64,000 bases of DNA from Stenotrophomonas geniculata ATCC 19374 = JCM 13324 (GTDB lineage: Bacteria; Pseudomonadota; Gammaproteobacteria; Xanthomonadales; Xanthomonadaceae). Made by a program: the position numbers and the translations under genes. The stretch is from contig NZ_LLXT01000127.1 in the NCBI RefSeq assembly GCF_001431625.1, positions 1-64,000 on the forward strand, in the 5' to 3' direction. Position 1 is the first letter of the stretch, and every line of letters starts with the position of its first letter. A model generated the notes under the pieces. It did no database searches. It was given only the letters and a program-made list of their open reading frames with translations, and was not told the origin of the DNA. Positions 34,845 through 42,525 of the stretch are shown piece after piece.

Positions 34845-35561
34845 TCAATCGCGGGTACTGACTTCCCAGGTGGCATGCAGGACGCCCGGCACGTGCTCCA
34901 TCCGCGCCAGCACCACGTCCAGCTCATCGGCACTCACGGCGGTACTGACCAGCACCGCGATCACATCGGTGGGTGCATCGGCATGCTCGACCACCTGCAC
35001 ATCACCGACCGGATACTGCGCTGCTTCCAGCGCGTCGACCAACCGCTCGCGCACGCGCGGCACGGCTTCGGCATCCACGCTCAGGCGCACTTCGTAGGTC
35101 GCCTCGGTGGCGGCCTCATTGATCGGAATGCGGTTGATCGCATTCACCAGCGGCCGCAGCAGGGTGTTTCCGGCGATGATCAGCACGGTCAGCAGCACGC
35201 CTTCGGCCAGCATGTCCGCGCCGGTGCAGCTGCCCACCGCCGCAGAGCACCACAGGGTGGCGGCGGTGTTCAGGCCGCGCACGTTCATGCCTTCCTTCAT
35301 GATCACGCCGGCGCCGAGGAAGCCGACGCCGGAGACCACGTAGGAGATCACCCGCACCGCCTCGGCGCTGCCGGCGATGCGCATGCCCAGGTCGACGAAG
35401 GCAGCGGCGCCGACGGCCACCAGCACGTTGGTGCGCAGGCCGGCGGTGCGCTGCCGGTACTGGCGTTCGGCGCCGATCAGCGTGCCCAGTACGAAAGCGG
35501 CCAGCAGGCTGACCACGGTGTCGGCGAAGGGACCGGCCTGGAAGGTCTCAATAAAGCGCAT
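34845..35561 (-). CDS. MgtC/SapB-family membrane protein
   Basis: 238 residues. The N-terminal about 145 residues form the MgtC core with several helices (LLAAFVLGTLIGAERQYRQRTAGLRTNVLVAVGAAAFVDLG, ISYVVSGVGFLGAGVIMKEGMNVRGLNTAATLWCSAAVG). A cytoplasmic ACT-like tail follows. MgtC proteins link magnesium limitation and F-ATPase control in intracellular bacteria; in free-living species the role is less clear. Confidence 0.92.
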   Translation of the reverse strand: MRFIETFQAGPFADTVVSLLAAFVLGTLIGAERQYRQRTAGLRTNVLVAVGAAAFVDLGMRIAGSAEAVRVISYVVSGVGFLGAGVIMKEGMNVRGLNTAATLWCSAAVGSCTGADMLAEGVLLTVLIIAGNTLLRPLVNAINRIPINEAATEATYEVRLSVDAEAVPRVRERLVDALEAAQYPVGDVQVVEHADAPTDVIAVLVSTAVSADELDVVLARMEHVPGVLHATWEVSTRD

Positions 35562-35589
35562 GGCCGGAGTCTACCCCGGTCATGTGACG

Positions 35590-35612
35590 GTAGATCCATG
35601 CCATGCGTGGAT
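35590..35612. repeat. REP-like palindrome (GTAGATCCATGCCATGCGTGGAT)
   Basis: Degenerate copy of the palindrome GCATCCACGCATGGCGTGGATCTAC seen at 41642-41666 and 58450-58475. It lies upstream of the MgtC-like gene. Confidence 0.65.
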
Positions 35613-35634
35613 ACCCGGATGGGCCACAAATGAA

Positions 35635-35657
35635 TTAATCCCCTCCGTCCCCTTTTT
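35635..35657. repeat. half copy of the 27-30-bp hairpin repeat
   Basis: TTAATCCCCTCCGTCCCC plus T-run matches the right arm of the hairpins at 33450 and 40635; the left arm is missing. It lies 5 nt beyond the stop of the ClC gene. On that strand it reads as an A-run and G-rich tract, so it cannot form the hairpin and is probably a decayed copy. Confidence 0.7.
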
Positions 35658-35662
35658 CGGGC

Positions 35663-37435
35663 TCAGTCGGTGTCGTCGACGCGCTCGCCCATCAGCTCGC
35701 GCTGGCGCTTGTCCAGTTCTTCGGCGTAGCGCTTGCGCACGAAGGCTTCGGAGACGACGCCCAATACCTGGCCGTCGGCAGCCACCACCGCCAGCTCGTC
35801 GGCCTGGGTCTGGTCGAAGCGCTGCATCACGCTGACCACGTCGGAGGACGGTGCCAGCGAGACGTCACGGTTCTCGGCCAGTTCGCCGATCAGGGTTTCC
35901 GGCTTCACGCCATCGCCGTAGACCCGTGGAATCTGCACGATGCCGGCATAGTGGCCCTCGCTGTCGATCAGGATCACCCGGGTGCCCGAGCCCAGCGGGA
36001 AGCGCTGGCGGAACGCGGCGGCATCGAGATCGGCCGGGGCGGTCGCCACGCCCTTGCGCATCAGCCGGCCGGCGTTGAGGTTCTGCACCCAGCCCACGTC
36101 GCGGGCGCTCTTGATGGTCTCGCCGCGCAGGTGCATGCGCCAGGTCGAGAACGAGTAGCCGAACCACTGCCGCACCAGCGTGCTGGACACCAGTACCGCG
36201 CTCATCACCACGCTGGTCAGCAGGAAATCGTGCGTGCCTTCCAGCACCAGCATGGCCATGGTCATCGGCGCGCCAACGACGGCGGCGGCCAGTGCGGCCA
36301 TGCCGGCCAGCGCGGCCGAGGTGGCGTCGATCACCGGAACGCCGGTGGCCATGCCCAGCAGTCCAGCGAACAGCGCGCCGACCAGGGTGCCCATGAACAG
36401 CGAGGCGAAGAACAGTCCGCCACGGAAGCCGAAGCCGAGCGAGATGCCCGAGGCCAGGCACTTCAGGGTCAACAGGCCGCCGATCCAGATCAGCGGCAGG
36501 TGCGTGGTCAGGTCCAGATGCAGGGCGCCGTGGCCGGACGACAGTACCTGCGGGCTGGCCAGTGCCAGTGGAATCAGCAGCAGTCCACCCACCACCGGCC
36601 GTCCCCACGCGGGCAGGGGGCTGCGCTTGACCGTGCCTTCGATCGAGGCGATCAGCCGCATGATGGCGATGCCGACCATCGCGCAGCAGCAGCCGAGCAG
36701 GCCGTAGATCGCGTAGTCGGCGGCGCGCACGTCGATGGTCGAGGCCGCTGGCAGTAGATAGGCTTCGATGCCGGCCTGGTCGGCCACGAACGCGCCGGCC
36801 AGCGCTGCGACGGCCACCGGTGCCAGCGCAGCGGGGGTGTAGGCGCCGATGACGATCTCGAAGGCGTAGAACGCACCGGCCAGCGGCGCACCAAACGCAG
36901 CGGCGATGGCACCGGCGGCACCGGCACCGACCAGGATGCGCACGTCGTTGCGACGCAGGCGCATCACCCTGCCCAGTTGCGAGCCGCTGCCCGCGCCCAT
37001 CTGCGTATACGAAGCCTCAAGGCCGACCGACGCGCCGCAGCCATTGGACAGCAGGGTCTGGGTCAGCACGATCAGGTTGTCGCGCATCGACATGCGGCCG
37101 CCGTGCAGCGCATTGGCTTCCACCGCATCGAGCAGTGGCCGTTTCAGTCGCGTCGCCGCCAGGCTGACCAGGCCGACCAGCAGCCCGCCCAGTGGCAGCA
37201 CCAGTAGCGCGGTCCAGGTCAGCGAGGGCAGGGAGCTCAGCCGCATGCCGTCGTCCAGCCCATACAACGTGCCCTGCAGCCAGCGCGCGATGCCCGACTG
37301 CAGCAGGGTCAGGTAGCCGGCGATCAGGCCAACCAGCAGCGCCAGCGCGATGAACCACAGGTCGCTGCCGCGCAGCCGCAGGCGCAGGCCCTGGAAGGCC
37401 AGATGCAGGCGCGATGGCGAAACAGGCAGTGACAT
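35663..37435 (-). CDS. divergent ClC-type chloride channel/transporter with CBS domains
   Basis: 590 residues. The membrane part has about ten or more helices and ClC core pieces (GASVGLEASYTQMGAGSGSQLGR, GAGAAGAIAAAFGAPLAGAFYAFEIV, GFRGGLFFASLFMGTLVGA, AALAAAVVGAPMTMAMLVLEGT). The usual anion-filter motifs are changed: GREGP reads GLEAS (Glu kept) and the GxFxP Pro is absent. Two CBS-like repeats occupy residues about 455-575. The start at 37435 is preferred over an upstream in-frame option. It should move chloride or another anion; ion choice cannot be assumed. Confidence 0.88.
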   Translation of the reverse strand: MSLPVSPSRLHLAFQGLRLRLRGSDLWFIALALLVGLIAGYLTLLQSGIARWLQGTLYGLDDGMRLSSLPSLTWTALLVLPLGGLLVGLVSLAATRLKRPLLDAVEANALHGGRMSMRDNLIVLTQTLLSNGCGASVGLEASYTQMGAGSGSQLGRVMRLRRNDVRILVGAGAAGAIAAAFGAPLAGAFYAFEIVIGAYTPAALAPVAVAALAGAFVADQAGIEAYLLPAASTIDVRAADYAIYGLLGCCCAMVGIAIMRLIASIEGTVKRSPLPAWGRPVVGGLLLIPLALASPQVLSSGHGALHLDLTTHLPLIWIGGLLTLKCLASGISLGFGFRGGLFFASLFMGTLVGALFAGLLGMATGVPVIDATSAALAGMAALAAAVVGAPMTMAMLVLEGTHDFLLTSVVMSAVLVSSTLVRQWFGYSFSTWRMHLRGETIKSARDVGWVQNLNAGRLMRKGVATAPADLDAAAFRQRFPLGSGTRVILIDSEGHYAGIVQIPRVYGDGVKPETLIGELAENRDVSLAPSSDVVSVMQRFDQTQADELAVVAADGQVLGVVSEAFVRKRYAEELDKRQRELMGERVDDTD

Positions 37436-37497
37436 GGTGGCGGCATGATACGCCGCCACCGTGAGCGCCACCGTCACCGCATCGGGCGGCTACCGGC

Positions 37498-39579
37498 TCA
37501 GAAGCGGTAGCGGCCCTGCACGTAGAAGGTGCGCGGCGCGGCCACCATGCGGCCTGCGTTGCCATCGACGTTGCGGGTGTACCAGCGCTTGTCGGCCAGG
37601 TTGTTCACGCCCAGTGCGATCTCGCTGTCACCCAGCCCCGGCACCTGCCAGGCCACCTGGGCATTCCACAGGCGTACGCCCGGCACGCGTCCCACGCGCG
37701 CGTCAGCGCTCTCGGCCCAGGTGTTGGCGGCGTCGGAGAACTGGCCGCTCTGGTGGGTGCTGGAGACGTTGAAGGTCCAGCCGGCCAGCGCGTAGCGGGC
37801 GCCGATGCTGTCGGTGTCGCGCGAGTAGAACGGCACGTCCAGGCCACGGTTGTCGCCGGACTGCTGGATCGCCTTGGTCCAGCTGTAGTTGGCGTACAGC
37901 TCCAGCCCGGCCAGCGCGCCGTCCTCGGCGAAGTGGTACTCCAGTGCGCTCTCCACACCCTTGTGGTCGGTGGCACCAATGTTCTGGAAGGTGGGCGGGG
38001 TGATGCCCGGCACCTGCAGGATCTGGTTGTCGAAGCGCATCTTGAACACGGTCACTTCCGCGCGCAGTGCCCCATCCTGCCAGCGTGCGCCCAGCTCGGT
38101 GGTCCTGGCCACTTCCGGGTTCAGCGGATTGCTGGCGGTCTGCGAATTGAGCTGGATGTTCTGTACCGGTCCGAACGAGGTGGTGTAGTTGCCGAACACG
38201 GTCAGCTGCGGAGTCAGCAGGTAGGCGATGTTGATCGAGGGCAGGGCCTTGTCGTTGCGGCTGCTGAAGGTCGCCGTGCCTCCGGCCTGGCGGCGGTCCA
38301 TGTCGATCCATTCCATGCGCACGCCGGGCGTGATCCGCCACTGGCCGATCGCAATGCGGTCGTCGATGTAGAAGGCGTGCGCGTCGGTGGCGTTGTCGAA
38401 GCGGGTGGTGGCACTGGCCGCGCCGGTGCGGCGGGCGACGGTGTAGCTGCGGTCGTTGCCGCGCTCGCGCAGGAAGCGGTAGCCGGCGGTGATGTCATGC
38501 ACCGCGCTGCCCCAGTGCAGGCGCTGGGTATAGCGCGGCTCGATGCCGAGCACGCGGTAGTCGCGCGGCTGCACGGTCAGCTGGGTGTTGGCGGCGTTGA
38601 TCAGCGAGCTGGCACGGGTGCTCTCGTTGTAATAGGCCAGCACCTCGAACTCGCTGTTGGCCGACAGCGCGTTGGTGTAGCCCAGGTCGATGCCGGTGCG
38701 GTGGCCCTTCCAGAAATCGGTCGGCCGGGTGTTCTGGAACGGATCGGCCTCGTACTGCGCACGGGTCAGGCCGCCCGGCGTCAGCGAGCGTACGTCGTAG
38801 TAGGACAGCTTGGCACGCAGCTCCTGCTGTTCGTCGATGGCGTAGGCGAACTTCAGCGCGAGATCGTTGAAGCGGTCATCGCTGCCCTGGCGCCAGCCGC
38901 GACCATCCTGGCCGGAGTACAGCAGGGCGGCGCCCAGATCGTTGTCGCCGGTACCGCCAAGGAAGGCGTTGTACTGGGTGCTGTCACCGCCGCCATGGTC
39001 GTAGGCGGTGTAGCGGACGCCGGCTTCGCCGTGCAGGCCGGCCTCGGTGGGAATGGCGCGGGTGCTGAAGTTGATGATGCCACCGACGTTCTGCGGCCCG
39101 TAGCGCACCGCGCCGCCGCCGCGCACCACGTCGATCGACTCGATGTTGGACAGGCTGGTCGGCGCGAACGACAGCTGTGGCTGGCCATACGGCGCCACCG
39201 CCAGCGGCACGCCGTCCAACAGTACGGTCGAGCGCGGCGAGTAGCGCCCGGTGAGGCCGCGCACGCCGATGTTCAGCGACACCGAACTGCCAGCGGTGCC
39301 GGAGTTGTCGGTGACCTGCACACCCGGAATACGGCGCATGGCATCGCCGAGGCTGGCCGCGCCGCTGGCCTCGATGCGCTGGCGGTCGACCACGGTGCGC
39401 GCGCCGGCAAAGCGCTTGACGCTGTCATGCAGGCCGGTACCCAGCCAGCTGCCGGAGACCTGGATGCTGTCCAGCGTGGTGGCGCCGTCCTGGGCGAAGG
39501 CACGGGTGGTCGGGAGCAGGCACAGGGCGAGGGCGGCAGCCAGGAGCAGGCGGGCCGGTTGCAGGGCGAGGATGGGCAT
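37498..39579 (-). CDS. TonB-dependent receptor, FecA-like
   Basis: 693 residues with a signal peptide (LLAAALALCLLPTTRAFAQ). The plug (LGDAMRRIPGVQVTDNSG, LNIGVRGLTGRYSPRSTVLLDGVPLAVAPYGQPQLSFAP, VDVVRGGGAVRYGPQNVGGIINF-type) closely resembles FecA, the ferric dicitrate receptor. The 22-strand barrel ends YVQGRYRF. It lacks the N-terminal signalling domain of E. coli FecA, and no fecIR lies beside it. A Fur-box-like site lies 25 nt upstream. Ferric citrate or a similar siderophore is the likely cargo. Confidence 0.92.
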   Translation of the reverse strand: MPILALQPARLLLAAALALCLLPTTRAFAQDGATTLDSIQVSGSWLGTGLHDSVKRFAGARTVVDRQRIEASGAASLGDAMRRIPGVQVTDNSGTAGSSVSLNIGVRGLTGRYSPRSTVLLDGVPLAVAPYGQPQLSFAPTSLSNIESIDVVRGGGAVRYGPQNVGGIINFSTRAIPTEAGLHGEAGVRYTAYDHGGGDSTQYNAFLGGTGDNDLGAALLYSGQDGRGWRQGSDDRFNDLALKFAYAIDEQQELRAKLSYYDVRSLTPGGLTRAQYEADPFQNTRPTDFWKGHRTGIDLGYTNALSANSEFEVLAYYNESTRASSLINAANTQLTVQPRDYRVLGIEPRYTQRLHWGSAVHDITAGYRFLRERGNDRSYTVARRTGAASATTRFDNATDAHAFYIDDRIAIGQWRITPGVRMEWIDMDRRQAGGTATFSSRNDKALPSINIAYLLTPQLTVFGNYTTSFGPVQNIQLNSQTASNPLNPEVARTTELGARWQDGALRAEVTVFKMRFDNQILQVPGITPPTFQNIGATDHKGVESALEYHFAEDGALAGLELYANYSWTKAIQQSGDNRGLDVPFYSRDTDSIGARYALAGWTFNVSSTHQSGQFSDAANTWAESADARVGRVPGVRLWNAQVAWQVPGLGDSEIALGVNNLADKRWYTRNVDGNAGRMVAAPRTFYVQGRYRF

Positions 39580-39603
39580 CGGTGCAGGCTGTGGAAGGTC
39601 GTA

Positions 39604-39622
39604 AATGAGAATTATTGCTGAT
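39604..39622 (-). promoter_or_regulatory. Fur-box-like site upstream of the FecA-like gene
   Basis: AATGAGAATTATTGCTGAT. The left heptamer TGAGAAT matches the TGATAAT half-site at 6 of 7 positions and the right half is weaker. Its place 25 nt before the receptor start supports iron repression. Confidence 0.55.
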
Positions 39623-39710
39623 TCCATTCGCTATTGGAATGCGCCTTCGGTTCATGCCGATGCCCCGGTGATACAGTGAGCGATTGCTTCCTGACTCGCT
39701 GAGATCTGCC

Positions 39711-40631
39711 ATGTCCCAAGCCGCTTTCTACCCCGTCGGAACCCCTGGCCAGCCGTGGGGAGCGGCGGAACGGGAGGCGTGGCGTGGCCGCCAGCAGCGC
39801 CTGCGTCGCTATGACGAGGAGGTGCTGCCCCGCATCGAGGCGCTGGCTTCGCGCTTCGACAAGGTGGCCTATGGCCAGCTCGACTACGCTGGCGAGACCT
39901 ACACTCTGTTCGCCCTGCGCAGCCGCGATTGGAACCCGGCGCTGCCGGCTGCCCTGGTTACCGGTGGCGTGCACGGTTATGAGACCAGCGGCGTGATGGG
40001 CGCGCTGGAATTCCTCGAAAGGCACGCCGCCGACTACGCCGGCAAGGCCAATCTGCTGGTGGCACCGTGCGTGAATCCGTGGGGCTTCGAGCGCATCAAC
40101 CGCTGGAACTTCGATGCGATCGACCCGAACCGCAATTTCCGCGCCGATGGCCCGGCCCGCGAGTCGACCGCGCTGATCGAGCTGATCGCACCGATCAAGG
40201 ACCAGTTCGTGCTGCACATCGACCTGCACGAGACTACCGACAGCGACGAGAGTGAGTTCCGCCCGGCGTTGGCCGCGCGTGACGGCAAGCCGTTCGAGCC
40301 GGGCCTGATTCCGGATGGCTTCTATCTGGTGGACGACAGCGAGAACCCACAACCGGCCTTCCAGCAGGCGGTGATTGCCGAGGTGGAGAAGGTCACCCAC
40401 ATCGCGCCGGCCGACGACAAGGGCGAGATCATCGGTTCGCCGGTGGTCGCTCACGGCGTGATCGAGTACCCGCTGGTGAAGCTGGGCCTGTGTGCCGGCA
40501 TCACCGGTGCGACCTACACCACCACCACCGAGGTCTACCCGGACAGCCCGCGGGCGACCCCGCAGCAGTGCAACGACGCCCAGGTGGCAGCGGTGTGCGC
40601 GTCGCTGGATTACGCGCTCGCCCATCGTTGA
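39711..40631 (+). CDS. M14-family metallocarboxypeptidase
   Basis: 306 residues. The zinc ligands are H88 and E91 in TGGVHGYETSG and a later His in LHIDLHETTD; NPWGFERINRWNF and IDPNRNF provide the substrate-binding Asn/Arg. The catalytic Glu should be in TTTTEVYPD near the C-terminus. No signal peptide is seen, so it acts in the cytoplasm, on peptides or on small aspartyl/glutamyl amides. The start at 39711 follows no strong Shine-Dalgarno. Confidence 0.88.
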   Translation: MSQAAFYPVGTPGQPWGAAEREAWRGRQQRLRRYDEEVLPRIEALASRFDKVAYGQLDYAGETYTLFALRSRDWNPALPAALVTGGVHGYETSGVMGALEFLERHAADYAGKANLLVAPCVNPWGFERINRWNFDAIDPNRNFRADGPARESTALIELIAPIKDQFVLHIDLHETTDSDESEFRPALAARDGKPFEPGLIPDGFYLVDDSENPQPAFQQAVIAEVEKVTHIAPADDKGEIIGSPVVAHGVIEYPLVKLGLCAGITGATYTTTTEVYPDSPRATPQQCNDAQVAAVCASLDYALAHR

Positions 40632-40634
40632 TGG

Positions 40635-40699
40635 AAAAGGGGACGGAGGGGATCAAGTCGTTTGCGGCACAAACGACTTGATCCCCTCCGTCCCCTTTT
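40635..40699. repeat. 30-bp perfect inverted repeat, dispersed family
   Basis: Arms at 40635-40664 and 40670-40699, 5-nt loop CGGCA. It equals the 33450 element except for one base pair changed on both arms (GATTAAG to GATCAAG, CTTAATC to CTTGATC) and a 3-bp longer stem. It lies between convergent genes ending at 40631 and 40705 and ends in a T-run, so it is a strong bidirectional terminator candidate. Confidence 0.88.
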
Positions 40700-40704
40700 T
40701 CGGT

Positions 40705-41556
40705 TCACCCCAACGCGTCGGCCCACCACAGCGCCGCCGGCCCCGGCGGCGTGTCGCGGCGCCACAGCAGGTCGCTGTGGATGCGTCGTGGCCAGCCGGG
40801 CAGAGTCAGTTCCACCAGCTGCCCGCGGTCGTAGCGCTGTACCAGCGCGCGTGGCAGCTCGGCCCAGCCGATGCCGTCCTCGGCCATCTCCATCACCATC
40901 AGGTAGTCGGTGGCGGTCCACGCCAGCCCGGTAACCGCCCGCGCATGGTCGACCTCCGCGCTCAACCGCACCTGCCGGTGCCGTGCCAACTGGGAAGCCG
41001 CATGGCGGCCGGCGTCGGCCAGCGCATGGTCGCGCGCCACATACACCGACAGTTCGCTGTGATGGGCCAACGGCCGTGCCACCAGACCATCCGGGTAGCT
41101 TTCCTGGCGCGGCAGCAGGCCCAGCGCGGCGCGACCACTGCCGACCAGTTCCAGCACGTCTTCGCCTTCGGCATCCAGCCATTCCAGTTCGATCTCGGGG
41201 AACGCTTCGGCAAAGCGCTGCAACACGCGCTGCTCCGGATCGAGCTGATACACGTCGGAGAACACCACGGTCAGCCGCGCTTCGACCGGGGCGGCCAGCC
41301 GCACGCTCAACTGCTGCAGGCGGGTATCGGCGGCGAGGATTTCCTGGGCATGGCCGAGCACCTGGCGCCCGGCTTCGGTCAGCTGCGGGTAGCGTCCACT
41401 GCGGTCGAACAGGCTGACGCCCAGGTCTGCCTCCAGGTGGGCGATGGCGGTGCTGACCGTCGATTGGGTCTTGCGCAGGCGACGCGCCGCCGCCGAGAAC
41501 GATCCGAGCGCGGTCGCTTCGACGAACGCCTGCAGGGATTCAGGGGAATAGGGCAT
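40705..41556 (-). CDS. LysR-family transcriptional regulator
   Basis: 283 residues. The winged HTH is LQAFVEATALGSFSAAARRLRKTQSTVSTAIAHLEADLGVSLFDRSGR at the N-terminus, followed by the periplasmic-binding-like effector domain. The start at 41556 gives a normal LysR N-terminus; 41586 (MDTIDRS...) is possible. It is divergent from the SMR exporter pair with 150 nt between them and very likely regulates it. Confidence 0.9.
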   Translation of the reverse strand: MPYSPESLQAFVEATALGSFSAAARRLRKTQSTVSTAIAHLEADLGVSLFDRSGRYPQLTEAGRQVLGHAQEILAADTRLQQLSVRLAAPVEARLTVVFSDVYQLDPEQRVLQRFAEAFPEIELEWLDAEGEDVLELVGSGRAALGLLPRQESYPDGLVARPLAHHSELSVYVARDHALADAGRHAASQLARHRQVRLSAEVDHARAVTGLAWTATDYLMVMEMAEDGIGWAELPRALVQRYDRGQLVELTLPGWPRRIHSDLLWRRDTPPGPAALWWADALG

Positions 41557-41641
41557 TGATCCATCGCTCCTGTCGATGGTATCCATTTTGAATCGACCGT
41601 AAAAGGCGATGATACTGTCCGCCGTCGCCCCTGTCTGCGGG

Positions 41642-41666
41642 GCATCCACGCATGGCGTGGATCTAC
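41642..41666. repeat. REP-like palindrome between lysR and SMR genes
   Basis: GCATCCACGCATGGCGTGG followed by ATCTAC, almost identical to 58450-58475. It lies in the divergent promoter region 41 nt before the SMR start. Confidence 0.7.
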
Positions 41667-41706
41667 TGAGGGCGGGGCGCTGTCCGCGTCCCGCAAGGAG
41701 TTTCAC

Positions 41707-42060
41707 ATGTCCCGTATTGTTCCCGCCCGTGGCGCGCTGGTCGCCTGGGCCTGCCTGACCGTGGCGATCGTTGCCGAAGTGGTCGGCACCTCGTTCATGG
41801 CCCATGCCGCCCGCGATGGTGGCTGGACCGGCTACCTGATCATGGCCGGCGCGTTGGCGCTGTCCTATTACTTCCTGGCCCTGTCGGTCCGCCGCATCGC
41901 GGTCGGTGTCGCCTATGCGGTGTGGGAAGGCCTGGGCCTGACCCTGCTGACCGTGGTCGGCCTCACCGTGTTTGGCGAGAGCCTGTCGCTGCAGCAGCTG
42001 GCCGGCCTCGTGCTGGCGGTGGTCGGCATCGTCTGTGTCACCCTCGGGGAGGCGCACTGA
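41707..42060 (+). CDS. SMR-family exporter subunit 1 (EmrE/MdtJ-like)
   Basis: 117 residues with four membrane helices. The essential membrane Glu of the SMR family is E24 (TVAIVAEVVGTSFMAHA), and helix 3 has the usual VAYAVWEGLGLTLLT. AAGGAG lies upstream of the start. The stop shares a base with the next SMR gene, so the two form a paired SMR exporter for cationic drugs, polyamines or guanidinium-like compounds. Confidence 0.92.
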   Translation: MSRIVPARGALVAWACLTVAIVAEVVGTSFMAHAARDGGWTGYLIMAGALALSYYFLALSVRRIAVGVAYAVWEGLGLTLLTVVGLTVFGESLSLQQLAGLVLAVVGIVCVTLGEAH

Positions 42061-42383
42061 TGAATACCCTGGCTCTGTTTTTCGTGATCTGTTCTGCGCT
42101 GATCGACGTTGCCGCCAACATGATGGTCGCCAGGTCGGAGGGCTTCCGCCGCTGGCGCTGGGGCGTCGGCGCGGTCGTCATGGTCTGGATCGCCTTCGCC
42201 CTGCTGGGCCAGGCGGTGCGCTACATGGACCTGGCCACCGCCTATGCGATGTGGGGTGCAATCGGCGTGATCGGTACCGCCACTTGCGGCCGCCTGCTGT
42301 TCGGCAACCGCCTGCGCCCGATCGGCTGGATCGGCATCGCGCTGGTCACTGTTGCGGTGCTGCTGCTCAGCACCGCGAAGTAA
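42060..42383 (+). CDS. SMR-family exporter subunit 2
   Basis: 107 residues, four helices (LALFFVICSALIDVAANMMVARS, GVGAVVMVWIAFALLGQAVRYMDLATAYAMWGAIGVIGTATCGRLLFG). In the first helix the conserved Glu of EmrE-type proteins is replaced by Asp (D16). That suggests an asymmetric dimer in which this subunit plays a different part in proton coupling. The start overlaps the first SMR stop (TGATG). Confidence 0.9.
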   Translation: MNTLALFFVICSALIDVAANMMVARSEGFRRWRWGVGAVVMVWIAFALLGQAVRYMDLATAYAMWGAIGVIGTATCGRLLFGNRLRPIGWIGIALVTVAVLLLSTAK

Positions 42384-42392
42384 CGCGTTGTT

Positions 42393-42451
42393 GTGCCAAC
42401 CAAGGTTGGCACCTACGCGTGCTGAGTTGCTGTGCCAACCCGGGTTGGTAC
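42393..42451. repeat. two REP-like palindromes of the GTGYCRACC family
   Basis: GTGCCAACC-AA-GGTTGGCAC (42393-42412) followed by CTAC, and GTGCCAACC-CG-GGTTGGTAC (42432-42451). They follow the SMR stop and precede the 3' end of the TonB gene. They pair with the element at 70-89. Confidence 0.7.
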
Positions 42452-42480
42452 CTGTCAGAGCGTGAGCCGCCGCATGCAGA

Positions 42481-42507
42481 CGCCCCGGGGATGATCTCCC
42501 CGGGGCG
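42481..42507. terminator. strong GC stem-loop downstream of the STN receptor gene
   Basis: CGCCCCGGGG / CCCCGGGGCG, a perfect 10-bp stem with the 7-nt loop ATGATCT. It lies 19 nt past the receptor stop on the minus strand and also faces the SMR pair. There is no U-tract on either side, so it may act as a processing-protected end. Confidence 0.55.
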
Positions 42508-42525
42508 CTGCGGTTTCTGCAGCGG

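Noticed and set aside
41557-41706. Guanidine riboswitch ahead of the SMR pair
   Set aside because: I looked for the paired ACGR hairpin loops of mini-ykkC and for a larger ykkC fold and saw neither; the palindrome here is a REP element.
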